Shown here piece by piece: positions 41,763 through 51,327 of a stretch of DNA of 64,000 nt (the stretch's first letter is position 1; every line of letters starts with the position of its first letter). The stretch is from NCBI GenBank assembly GCA_900208305.1, contig OAPG01000009.1, positions 124,001 through 188,000 of the forward strand. Direction: 5' to 3'. Below the pieces are notes generated by a model, which saw only the letters and a list, made by a program, of their open reading frames with translations, was not told the origin of the DNA and made no database searches. The position numbers were made by a program, and so were the translations under genes. The DNA comes from Melanopsichium pennsylvanicum. Its lineage: Eukaryota > Basidiomycota > Ustilaginomycetes > Ustilaginales.

Positions 41763-44030
41763 ACGCGCGCGCCTCACATGACTTGCAGCACCTATCTCTC
41801 TTTCTTCTCGATAGTCAAGATTCCCACAGATTAGCATTGGGTAAGCTGGCCATGCTTGTTGTTGCCCAGGCGGCATGGTCCATCTCACGCAGCTTATAGA
41901 TTCTTGCTAAAAAAACAAGTGCTTCTGCGTTCATCACGCATCAACCTTCCCTGTCTCGGTTTTCGACGGTCCATGCCGAAACCCTCTGTCTTAGTCGTCT
42001 CTCCCCTTCAACGGTTTTCTTGTAGTTCTAGCAAGTGTTACGCTCACATAATTTCATCTTCCTTGCATGCAATTGCAGCGGTGGTGCTCGTTTCAGTGTG
42101 TCGAACGTGTATTGTAATTGAGATACGCTTTTCAGGTCGCCTATCACCCCATACCGGTGTGAATGTCGACCTTTGTCGGTCGGCCCAAGCCGAAGGCAGC
42201 GCGAGATCTCAGCACCATATTTCAGATAGAGAATGTTATGCCGAAGGCGAGAACAGCACATATCAAAACGAGTGTATCGGGATCTTTGCGGAATGCTTCT
42301 ACGATCTATATCATCGGGGTCTCTCCGACGAACTTTTTTCGCTGCTAGCTCAATGGTTGGCTTGAACGTGCACCTGAGAAGATCGGAGTTTCAGCGAGAA
42401 CAAATCCGAAAGGTGGTGTTACTTGTATCAAAGCACGTGATAAAGATCTTGAATACCAGTAATTTGCGCTTACGATGTGCTGATCGGCAAGTCTGAAACG
42501 TCTAGTTATTGAAATCAAATGGACCGTAGGTTTGGCCTCGCGATTAGCGTTGTGTGTTTGCAACGAGGTCATGAGCGTCTTGGACTGCCGTGTGCCGGCA
42601 GATCGAACTCGGGTAGCTATATTACTCAAAGTTTGCTGACACCCGGCCCATCACAAATTGTACTCATTTTGCTGGCCTGAACTGCTCACATGGGCCTTCT
42701 CGGTCCATCAAGCCGTCAAACCATCTTGGTCAAACACGTATTCTTGTCGTTTTTGTCATTCTTGGTCCTGTGGTTGAGAGACGATGCCAATGCTTCGCTT
42801 CGCGGAAGTCTCAAACGATCAAGGTTGAGGGGCTGAAGAATACAGTATACCGCTAGGTCCAGGAATATCGTTATGCGTGATGTTGCTGCCGCTTTCCAAC
42901 CGCCGTCTCATGTGTGGCTGCTCAGATGACTTTTTTCTTGACGCACTCGTCATGTCCAAAGAACCTCGAAAAAAAACAAAAACAAAAACAAAAACAAAAA
43001 CAAAAACAAGAAACGGATAGATTACGTACGCAATTCGAATCCAGGTTGAATTCTGGCCTGTTAGGAGGTTTTGTTTAAAACCAGGCACGAGATGACGAGT
43101 GGCTCACCACCTGAAGGGAAGTCAATTAAAAATAAAATGAAAAAAAGATGGAAAAGCGAGATTAACGAATGGCATCGGCATCTGCAGTGTCTGCCTGTAC
43201 AGTACATTTACTGTATGCACGAACTTGAATTTGTTCTTTTCTGGAATCGCAAACCGAAACACCCAATCAGAGCAGAGGGACTCCTCTCCAGTACATCTCT
43301 GTTTCACTCTCTTGCTGCCGGTATCTCTGCACTGCTTATGGATCGCCTCTGTCCGCATCCGCTTCGAATTTAGTCCAGACGAAAACAAAGGCGCGCGCCT
43401 GATGAGTCCAGAGTTTCTATGTGACTGTGTTAGCCCCCTCTTCCTCCTCCAGAAGAGCATCGAGTAGATGCTTAAATGCAGGGATCCGCTCCGCTTCTGC
43501 AGCATCATCAGCAGCAGCAGCAAAAGCAGAAGAAACAAAGATTATCGGCACTCTTCCTTGTGACGAGTTTTCGCTTGTCTGCGTTGATGGTTTCGCCCTC
43601 TTTCTTCGAGGAACGCTGTCTGCTGTCTGCGATTTTTGTGGTGCTTGCTTTGCTTGGTTCGGCCTATTCATCCGTGCAAACTGAAAATGTGTTGAAGCGT
43701 CACAGTGCCTGCTTTTTGTTTGCTTGCCGCTCCCCCCTAGCTACCAACATCCAAAACATTGCCGCTACTGCTATTGGTGCCGTTGGTCTCTCTGTTTGCG
43801 TGCGTGTGTGCATTCTGCTCGCTCGCCGCTTTCGGCACTCCTCTCTGTATCTCTGACTCGCTTCCTCTGGATCAGCAACTCTCATCTCGACACCCTACCA
43901 AGCCCTGCTCACGCTTCCTGTTGCTTAACCCTCAACTTCTCTTCTCATCTTTCACCATCACCACCTTCTTCACTCCCATTCCTTGTCACCGTCGTCGTAG
44001 TCCTCGCCCTTGCACCAATCAGTCGTTAAG
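41763..44030. other. Long gap between SNZ1 and the secreted Ser-rich gene
   Basis: 2.27 kb. Contains a CAAAAA tandem repeat (42969-43008) and three TACAGTA/TACTGTA heptamers (42841-42847, 43198-43204, 43209-43215). A 169-codon ORF (41856-42365) has no domain or signal and is not called. Confidence 0.5.
42969..43008. repeat. (CAAAAA)n tandem repeat
   Basis: About six perfect hexamer units in an otherwise unique region. Confidence 0.95.
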
Positions 44031-44930
44031 ATGAAGTTCTCCCTTGCCCCCATCGCCCTTCTCGCCGCCTTCGCCGCTAGCGGTGCCGTCGCCCAGGACA
44101 GCTCTGTCAGCTCCGCCTCGGGTTCTTCCTCGATGATGTCGAGCTCCTCCGCCAGCAGCTCCATGTCGTCTTCCAGCAGCGCCGCCCAGCCTACTTCCAT
44201 GTCCAGCTCGGCAGGTGGTGAATCCAGCGGTGAGGTCTGCACTGTCCTCGGCGGCGACCCTCGTGCCCAGCCCGCAGCATGCCATTACAGCTCCACTTCC
44301 ACTCCTCCTTACAACCGTGAGTATTTTTCATCCGCAAGCGATAGACGTCGGCATCGTGCATGATGGTCACGATCATGTACCATCTGTACAAGCAAAATAA
44401 GAGGAATCTTGGATAGGTGGTATACAGTCAGCGGTGATTGTGATGCACAACCAGATGATGCGTATGGAAGGTCTCCGGCGTTCGATCAAGCGCGTCTGAT
44501 TGGCATGTTCACTGACCTCATTCTATGTTCTGTTTGTCCAATTCCCTCGGTGCATGTCTGGTCATACCGTATCGTTTGCAACACGCATCCTACATCGAAT
44601 GTTCTGTCCTGCATTCACCAACTCTCAGTTAGCTCGCTCATTTCCTACTTCATCTACGGTTACACCCGTGGACCCGAGGGCAAGTCTCCTGAAGACGTTG
44701 CCAACGAGATGGCTGGCTCGGTTCTCCAGTACTACCCTACTCTTACTACCCCCAAGTCGGACTTGCAAAAGTCGTTCGCTGAGGCCATCTCTGCCACCAT
44801 CCATGCCATCGCTGATGGCACGCTTCAGGCTTCCGACCTTGCGCCTGCTGGCCGTGCTGTTCCCGAGCACCTCCTCCAATACGGTGTTGCCGCCGCTGCC
44901 ATTGTTGCTGCTGGTGCCTTCGCTCTCTAA
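44031..44930 (+). CDS. Ser-rich secreted, possibly GPI-anchored protein, two exons
   Basis: Exon 1 is 44031-44316. A GTGAGT donor at 44317 and CAG acceptor at 44626-44628 define a 312 bp intron, and exon 2 is 44629-44930; together 195 residues. Without splicing the first frame runs into stops. The N-terminus (KFSLAPIALLAAFAASGAVA) is a strong signal peptide. It is followed by a Ser-rich stretch to ~65, then a Cys pair (residues ~70-85) and a compact region with RGPEGKSPEDVANEMAG and an alpha-helical FAEAISATIHAIADG. The C-terminus ends in an Ala/Val-rich hydrophobic tail, AAAAIVAAGAFAL, as in GPI-anchor signals. I know no family for it. A cell-wall or secreted role is inference. Confidence 0.75.
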
Positions 44931-46185
44931 GGTTTGCTCTCTGGTTTTTCAAAACTACCAACAATCTTCTGGCAGCGCTCCTTTGTCACACGGTTTAATT
45001 GCGAAAGCCCCACAACTGGTGAGGTGAATGTCGGAAAAGCTGTGACAAGGTTGAGACGCTCAAACAACGCGCGCTGCGCGTCCACCAAAGTGGCGCACGC
45101 GCTTGATCTCTCCATCATACAATCACATTACTGTGTGACGACGCTCTTTATATCTATCCCTTGGTCTCTTACACCCTCGCCATGCGCGCTGCAAACCCAC
45201 TTTGTGTCTTTCTTGCTACTTTATCGATTGCCTTGCAATTATCACATTCAGAAACGTTCCTTCTCTCATTGCATGGGTCTGCCGATGATTTCAGCGCTTA
45301 TGACTTGTCTTCACTCTCCTACGCTTTACCGCTTCTAGTCGGGTAGTCCGAGGGCAAAAAAAAGGATCAAATCAGACTGAGCTTGTGGCGAAAAGTGATA
45401 GCTGACAATCGAGGTGCGAGTTTGAACAGAAGGGCACAACGAGAGAAGCGGTCGGGAACGTCAACTTGGCAGCGCGGATCCAGGCGCTTTTCACTTCAGC
45501 CCTCTTGAAAACCTGGCTGAGCTCGTTCCGCTTCGGAGGGGAGGGATACTGTCGGCATTCTCACTTTATTGTTTGCAGTTCAGCTCACCATGAGCAGTGA
45601 AAAGCTGAAAATCGCTGTCATTTTGTTCTTCCCCCTCCCTTGCCCTGGCTCATCTATCCCAACTCGCGTTCTCAATTTCTTTGTGAAAGCTCGTCTCACA
45701 ACTCACAAAGACCAGCTTGTATCTATACGTTGATCCGGCCAAGACGTCCAGTTGCCACTCTGAAGATGGCGCCGCGCAACCCATCATCTAAATCACCATC
45801 ATGCACAAGAGTGGCGCGTTCCGACATATGAAAGTCCGAGCGCAACGTTTTCAGCCTTCATTTAGTCCTCGGATCGCCCGACCAGCGAATGCGCTTTGAC
45901 TCTCACCAACGTTTTGACTCTATCGAACGAGGAAATGCCGCTTCAGCTGAGCGTGCAGAGGACCGTGCACTTGTTTAGGTTGCCGCTAACGAAGCTCAGT
46001 CGATCATGGCGCATTTTCATAAGTAGGCGGACTTTCTTCGCTCTATCTGATTCCTTCTCGACGCCATCTTGACTTTCGCTCTGCCTTACAGCGTCAACGT
46101 TTTCTGATCTTCACAGCGTTTACAACATAGTGGCCATTTTATCGCTCACTTGAAAAAAGACACGTGACGACGCTGAAAAGCAGCC
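44931..46185. other. Gap upstream of the 46.2 kb gene
   Basis: 1.25 kb with no strong gene. One short ORF with a hydrophobic N-terminus is listed separately (45182-45346). In the last ~60 bp a second frame is already open before the annotated ATG at 46186 (see the gene entry). Confidence 0.45.
45182..45346 (+). CDS. Candidate small secreted peptide (54 aa), weak
   Basis: ATG at 45182 opens 54 codons starting MRAANPLCVFLATLSIALQL, which looks like a signal peptide, followed by a short polar tail and a TAG. Nothing else supports it. Smut genomes contain many small secreted proteins, but an ORF this short arises easily by chance. Confidence 0.2.
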   Translation: MRAANPLCVFLATLSIALQLSHSETFLLSLHGSADDFSAYDLSSLSYALPLLVG

Positions 46186-49035
46186 ATGCCAGACGAAACT
46201 GCCTTCTCGCCTCCGTCGTCCTTGGCGACGTCTCCGTCAATAACAACTCGCATCAGCTGCTATCCCACATCCTCCCACTCATCCACCGCGATGATGAACC
46301 CCTCATCGTCTAAAATCGCTACGCATCCTGCCAAACCCGATGCAGACATCCACTGTAGCAACCTCGGCACCATGGCCCCGTGCGGATACAACACCCTCAT
46401 AGTCCCCCTGATGATCGCGCAGATATTATGGTCACCCGCCCTACCCTGTAGTGACGGGTGTCAAACCAAGACAACCACCTCGATCAGGAAAACCTCCGCT
46501 TCAACTTCATCTTCTGCTACGAGACATCACCGACAGGGCGAATTGACGCCCTGTTCTCATACCAAAACATCCAAGTGGACGAGCATTGGAACAGCTTTCG
46601 CCAAGTGCCTACATGAACTAAAAGCATTTGCGGTATGGGACGAGCACAACTTTTGCTTCAATGTCGAGGAGCACCACGAGTCGCATGTCGATAATAAATT
46701 GCGAGAGTATGGCTTCTACGAGGATAGGATGGGAAACGTCAATGAAGATCTGATCCCGAGGTACATCAGCTTTACTACGTGTGGGCACGGGCATCAGACG
46801 CCAAATTGTGCAAGCGCTGCTTACCCTGCAAAGCACTGTGCTTCTCCTTCGAAACAACCCAATGCGTCTTCAATAACTAAGGCTACCACATCGGCAGTCA
46901 AAGGCAGTGTTGCTACCAAGACAGCTACTGCTCCAGCAACTAAGCCCTCGACTGCACAAACAACTCATTCCGCGACTAAGCCAGCATCACAAACGACAGC
47001 CACAGAGGCAGCCGTCTCTTCTGCCAACAAGCCGAACAGCACCGCTGCGGCATCGCGAATCTCTCTCCCATCTACGCCTCCTGCGAAACAGGCTGTACCA
47101 TCGAACAATACCAACACCACCAGCAAGCCCGCCTCGGCCCGTGTCCAGCAAAAGCAACCCGAACAGACCCAATTGGCCACACTCCTTGCCGACTGTCGAC
47201 GATTTCCTAGTGTTGCCGAGTCCAACGCCATGCCACGCAACCATCTCTCACCAGCTACATCCCTCAGCGACGTTCTCCGCGAGCTAAATCGTTCCATTCT
47301 TCGGTACAGTCATGTGAGTAGCGACAATTTGGTGCATTGCGAGCTCGCATCCCTTGTCTCGCTGCTCAACTACGCCGCCGCTTTCTACTCGTACTATGCC
47401 GATCTTATGGAGACGTACATGAGGGTGAATCTCGAGAACGACTTTGTCAACGAGTTGTTTTGCGTGATCTACTCTGCTAGGGCTTGGTGCATCGAGCTGG
47501 AGGAATACCGTTCCGGTGGTAAAGAGGAGGGCTTAGATAAAGAGGGAGCTAGGGAGAGTAGGAGGCTAAACATCGAAAACGAATATAGCAAGATCGTCCC
47601 AGATGTGACAGACTTGAGGGACGGTATACAAACGGTATTATTTACATTTGTTTGGATCAACTATACTGCTTTTCGAGGTGAGGAAAGTGCTATCGCGGCG
47701 ACGCTGCACAATCTGATTCCCATGCTTCAGACTATCATAGTGCGTTGCATTCGCCAAGCTCAAGCTATGCGACGAGCATTGGCCGCTTCAGAAGCTGTTC
47801 CGGACGCTCAGCATATGATGGGCGGCCTCGATGTGCTCGATCTGCAATGGGATCTTTTGCACCTTTCTGCAGCACTTCAGAATCTGTCAGGTTGCAACAA
47901 GGCGTTGTTCGCCTCGAACGTGTACGCGAATCACAGCAGCGCAAAGGGTTTCAACAAGAGCACTGGAGCCAAGACACCAAGTGGATGGACAGAGAGCCTC
48001 GTCTGCTGTCCATACACTGCGCATCTTTACACAGTGGCCGTGGCAGACATAACTTTTAGATACCTTCGAAACTTGACAGCGCTAGCAACTTCTCACGTCT
48101 TGGAGCAGATTTGTCGGCCTGGGGATAAGAAAAGCAGCTGCAGCTTAGGATCCGCGTGCATTGGCCAGGATCATAGGATGTTGTCGGTCATTGAGTCGTT
48201 GGCCAAAACGTTGACGCTGGTGGAGCGAACCCAATACAACTGGCGACCCAAGATGGTGCGAGGAGGTGAAAAGGGTAAGAAAGGCGGCAAGAAAAAGAAA
48301 ATTTGCAACAACCTCGCGGTGGAGAGCAAGGAATTGCTGGTTGGAAAGCGCGTGTCTAAGTTGCACTTCGCAGGCATTCTCAGAAAGAGAATCGAAAGTT
48401 TCAAGGAGCTGGTGACTAAGCTTGTGACAGTCAAGATCGGATATAAGTGCAAGACTTTGGAGCTGACCGATTTGCTGGAACAGGTCAACAAAGATACGGC
48501 CAAGATCAGCACATACGCAAAGCACGCCGATAACCCAAGCGAGCCGATCGCCCCGGTCAACGCCAACATTGAGACGAAGACTAGGACGTCGGCCAAGAGC
48601 GTCCCTATAGCTATCAGCCCAGCTGCGACTCAACCTAAGTCGTTTGTTAGCTCAATCACAACTTCCACCAGCAATCCCCTGCTAACGTCAACATCCGAAA
48701 CTCTTCCTGCGAATTACGTCTCAGCCTCAACTGCAACAGGTGTCACACCCGACTTTGATCTAAAAGACCTCCTCACACCACCATTTACCCCCAACATCAA
48801 GTCCAAAATCTTAAACCTGCTTGGTCAAAAACATCTCAAGTCCATCTCAGTGGACACGTTCGAAAGTTGCAATGATTCAGATGTGGATGTTTGTCAACTG
48901 AACACTTTACATTTACCTGGGATGGGGGATGTGACTTATCCTTGGCTGCCGACTGACGATGAGGGGGAGGAGGAGATAGATGACGAAATGGAAGAGGCGG
49001 GGACAGGGTTTGGGACTCGAAATGGGTTTGAATGA
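46186..49035 (+). CDS. Large unrecognised protein; N-terminal ~140 residues probably mis-framed
   Basis: The ORF is 949 codons from ATG 46186 to TGA at 49033-49035. From about residue 145 the frame looks truly coding: WDEHNFCFNVEEHHESHVDNK, YISFTTCGHGHQTPNC, then a Thr/Ala/Ser/Pro-rich linker, a helical region (LVSLLNYAAAFYSYYADLM, FTFVWINYTAFRG, IVRCIRQAQAMRR) and a basic stretch (KGKKGGKKKK). An acidic tail ends it. I recognise no family. The first ~140 residues are Ser/Thr/Pro-rich. The same DNA read two bases later gives more protein-like segments at 46188-46310 (NNNSHQLLSHILPLIHRDDE) and 46455-46613 (QENLRFNFIFCYETSPTGRI), each ending in a stop. The true start, an intron, or frameshift decay is therefore unresolved. 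Confidence 0.55.
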   Translation: MPDETAFSPPSSLATSPSITTRISCYPTSSHSSTAMMNPSSSKIATHPAKPDADIHCSNLGTMAPCGYNTLIVPLMIAQILWSPALPCSDGCQTKTTTSIRKTSASTSSSATRHHRQGELTPCSHTKTSKWTSIGTAFAKCLHELKAFAVWDEHNFCFNVEEHHESHVDNKLREYGFYEDRMGNVNEDLIPRYISFTTCGHGHQTPNCASAAYPAKHCASPSKQPNASSITKATTSAVKGSVATKTATAPATKPSTAQTTHSATKPASQTTATEAAVSSANKPNSTAAASRISLPSTPPAKQAVPSNNTNTTSKPASARVQQKQPEQTQLATLLADCRRFPSVAESNAMPRNHLSPATSLSDVLRELNRSILRYSHVSSDNLVHCELASLVSLLNYAAAFYSYYADLMETYMRVNLENDFVNELFCVIYSARAWCIELEEYRSGGKEEGLDKEGARESRRLNIENEYSKIVPDVTDLRDGIQTVLFTFVWINYTAFRGEESAIAATLHNLIPMLQTIIVRCIRQAQAMRRALAASEAVPDAQHMMGGLDVLDLQWDLLHLSAALQNLSGCNKALFASNVYANHSSAKGFNKSTGAKTPSGWTESLVCCPYTAHLYTVAVADITFRYLRNLTALATSHVLEQICRPGDKKSSCSLGSACIGQDHRMLSVIESLAKTLTLVERTQYNWRPKMVRGGEKGKKGGKKKKICNNLAVESKELLVGKRVSKLHFAGILRKRIESFKELVTKLVTVKIGYKCKTLELTDLLEQVNKDTAKISTYAKHADNPSEPIAPVNANIETKTRTSAKSVPIAISPAATQPKSFVSSITTSTSNPLLTSTSETLPANYVSASTATGVTPDFDLKDLLTPPFTPNIKSKILNLLGQKHLKSISVDTFESCNDSDVDVCQLNTLHLPGMGDVTYPWLPTDDEGEEEIDDEMEEAGTGFGTRNGFE

Positions 49036-49288
49036 GTGAGGTATTGAAATGGAATCGTACCGAAACCTCTGCTCAGGTTGTGTGAAAAAAAAGAGGGAAA
49101 AAATTTACCGATTTTGCAAAACCTTTTGAACCATGTTACAGGATACGATGGTTGCATGTGGATGAGTTTGGAAGGCAAGATATGCGGGATGTGCCTTTTT
49201 TTTTTTCTTTTTTTTTTTTTCTTTTTTGGGAGGGTTGTCAAACGAATATGTTATGTATTTTGATGGGTTACAAGAGAATCTTTACAGA

Positions 49289-49336
49289 TGTGTGTGTATG
49301 TGTGTGTGTGTGTGTGTATGTGTGTGTGTGTGTGTG
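49289..49336. repeat. (GT)n microsatellite
   Basis: Nearly continuous TG dinucleotides interrupted twice by TATG. Confidence 0.95.
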
Positions 49337-49570
49337 AGAGATTGAAATGAAATGAATGGGTAATTTTTGAACAGCAGGATTGAAAAGGAGGAGAATAGGA
49401 TTTTGGGATGGGTGGTGATGATCAAAAACAACAAATGGTTGATAGCTTTGGTGACGTGTCAAGATAGAAGAGAGAGGTAAAAGTAACAGTATTGTGTTGA
49501 TCTAAGGGGGGTAGGAGAGGGAGTTTGTTTGTGGAGAGAAACACAATAAGTTAAAGTAGGTAAGGTTGAC

Positions 49571-49596
49571 AAATAAATAAATAAATAAATAAATAA
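49571..49596. repeat. (AAAT)n microsatellite
   Basis: Six to seven perfect AAAT tetranucleotide units. Confidence 0.95.
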
Positions 49597-49740
49597 TGAC
49601 CACATGAAGGTTGGTTACAGTATATACTGGAATGAAGAAAGAAAAACAAAATTGGAAAGGAAAGGAAAAAAAAAAAAAGAAGAAGAAAAAAATTAGACAA
49701 AGGCTTGATTGTTATGTACAATAAATAGTTGGGTTGAACT

Positions 49741-50379
49741 TTAGCAAATTTTTAAAGAACCAAACCAAGTGGAAGGAGGATGTAATTCAGCCATTTCCAA
49801 TTCGTCATGAATATCCCACATGAGTTGACTAAATCGTCTAATCCATGCTGGGTCACCTGTTGTTTCCAATTCCTTTTTAATAATATTATTATAATTTTGA
49901 ATTTGTTTGGGGGACGATTGTGGGAGCGAGTCAAATTCCCTCGCTAACCATAAACTAAGTGGAAGTTGAAATAGAACGAATGAAAACCCGATCAAATTGA
50001 GCAAAGTGATCCATGCAAAGTTTGTCAAAGTGGTACCAAAGATGAAGATAGAAAACGAGGCGATATATTTTGCGATTGAGATGATCAAAGTAGGGAGTGG
50101 TAATTGCGATGGGGCAACGGTGGCAGTGGTTGTTGAGGAAATATCTGGTGAGGTTAAGGTAAAAAGTTTGGCGACAGCCAAGTTGGTCGCTACAGCGGTT
50201 GCTAGGATCGGTTCAAGTACTGGTGAAGAAGAGTAGGATGGAAGAGGAGTTGTTCTTTGACTTGAACCTTGGAGCGTGTCCTTCGGCAAAGAAGAAGGCG
50301 TATTTGATGAAGCGTCTGTAAGGGTGTACGGAGGAAGAGGTGGAAAAATGACCGATGTATCGAGAGTTGAAGCTGCCAT
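49741..50379 (-). CDS. Small integral membrane protein, unrecognised
   Basis: 212 residues from ATG 50377-50379 (the frame extends upstream only to a TTG). The N-terminal ~50 residues are Ser/Thr/Pro-rich. Hydrophobic segments follow: LEPILATAVATNLAVAKLF, then TLIISIAKYIASFSIFIFG and WITLLNLIGFSFVLFQLPLSL, suggesting three membrane helices. The soluble C-terminal tail contains REFDSLPQSS, DPAWIRRFSQLMWDIHDE and ends LHPPSTWFGSLKIC. I know no family. An upstream exon is possible. It converges on the 46-49 kb gene. Confidence 0.6.
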   Translation of the reverse strand: MAASTLDTSVIFPPLPPYTLTDASSNTPSSLPKDTLQGSSQRTTPLPSYSSSPVLEPILATAVATNLAVAKLFTLTSPDISSTTTATVAPSQLPLPTLIISIAKYIASFSIFIFGTTLTNFAWITLLNLIGFSFVLFQLPLSLWLAREFDSLPQSSPKQIQNYNNIIKKELETTGDPAWIRRFSQLMWDIHDELEMAELHPPSTWFGSLKIC

Positions 50380-51327
50380 TATTCCTGAGAAGCTTGTCCG
50401 TTGCAGAAGAACACAGTGTAAGGAAACAGAATAGACGATGAGAACTTTGATGCACGTTGTTTGCAAGTGACGCGGTCGCTTTAGCTCTCGAGACGATGTA
50501 TTAATAAAAGTAGCTTGCGGAGTGAGCTGCTGCTGTTAGCTGTGGTAGTGGTGGTTGGGACGCAATTCGACCTCATTCGAAGGGGGGTTGTCAGACAGGC
50601 AGCACGGACCCTGCCAAGTAGCACCTCTGACCATCCATAGTAGAGCTCACGAGATAAGATAAGGCCCTCGGTCTCAACCTACCTTTTCCGCTTCCCCTTT
50701 TTGCCCTTGCGTCACTTTCCACGCTCTGTGTTAGACCTTGATGTGAATGAACATCAACCACGGCTGCATACCTCTACGGAACGCAGCAATCCTCTACATG
50801 CGCGGTGGGAGTGGCAAAACGAAACGCCGCCAAAGCGCCGTCAACCTTTGATGATCCAGTAAGCATCAAGAACAAAACTATTTCAGCACAACCGCACAGC
50901 GACACAGTTGACCCCCTTCCTCCCCCCAAAAAAAAAGGGGAAAAAAAGGATAAAAGTCGCGCAATTCAACATGGCGCGAGACGTCAAGAGTGATTCGTTT
51001 TGGATTTCCGATGTTTTACCCTGCAGCACACGTGCAGCCGTTTGCATGAGCCTAGGCATAACTCTCACTCCCCTTTCCCCCTTCCTTTCGCTGCATTCTC
51101 GCTTTGGACTCACACCAAACACATGACATATGACACGTTTCAAAGATATACATCGCATGACCGATTTTTTGGCAAGTCACACTACTCGTCCTGGTTTCAA
51201 TTGCTTTCACGCTATGTGCATCCATTTCAATTTTCGAATCTGCGTTGGAAAGAGCAACAACATTATTATCACAAATCGTGACATCAGCACATCGACATTT
51301 TGACTCTATTTTTTAATCTCTTTTTTG
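50380..51327. other. Gap between VPS11 3' end and small membrane protein 5' end
   Basis: 948 bp between two minus-strand genes, with A- and C-runs near 50921-50950. Nothing gene-like. Confidence 0.45.

Larger units (their letters stand above)
49036..49740. other. Repeat-laden spacer between convergent genes
   Basis: 705 bp of A/T-rich, low-complexity sequence with long T runs (49197-49226), a GT repeat (49289-49336), an AAAT repeat (49571-49596), A-rich tracts (49660-49690) and a TACAGTA at 49616-49622. No gene is visible. Confidence 0.7.

Noticed and set aside
41856..42365. 169-codon ORF downstream of SNZ1
   Set aside because: No recognisable motif, signal or family feature; composition looks like random non-coding translation.
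49289..49596. Clustered short repeats considered as a CRISPR-like array
   Set aside because: They are simple microsatellites without unique spacers, in eukaryotic intergenic DNA.
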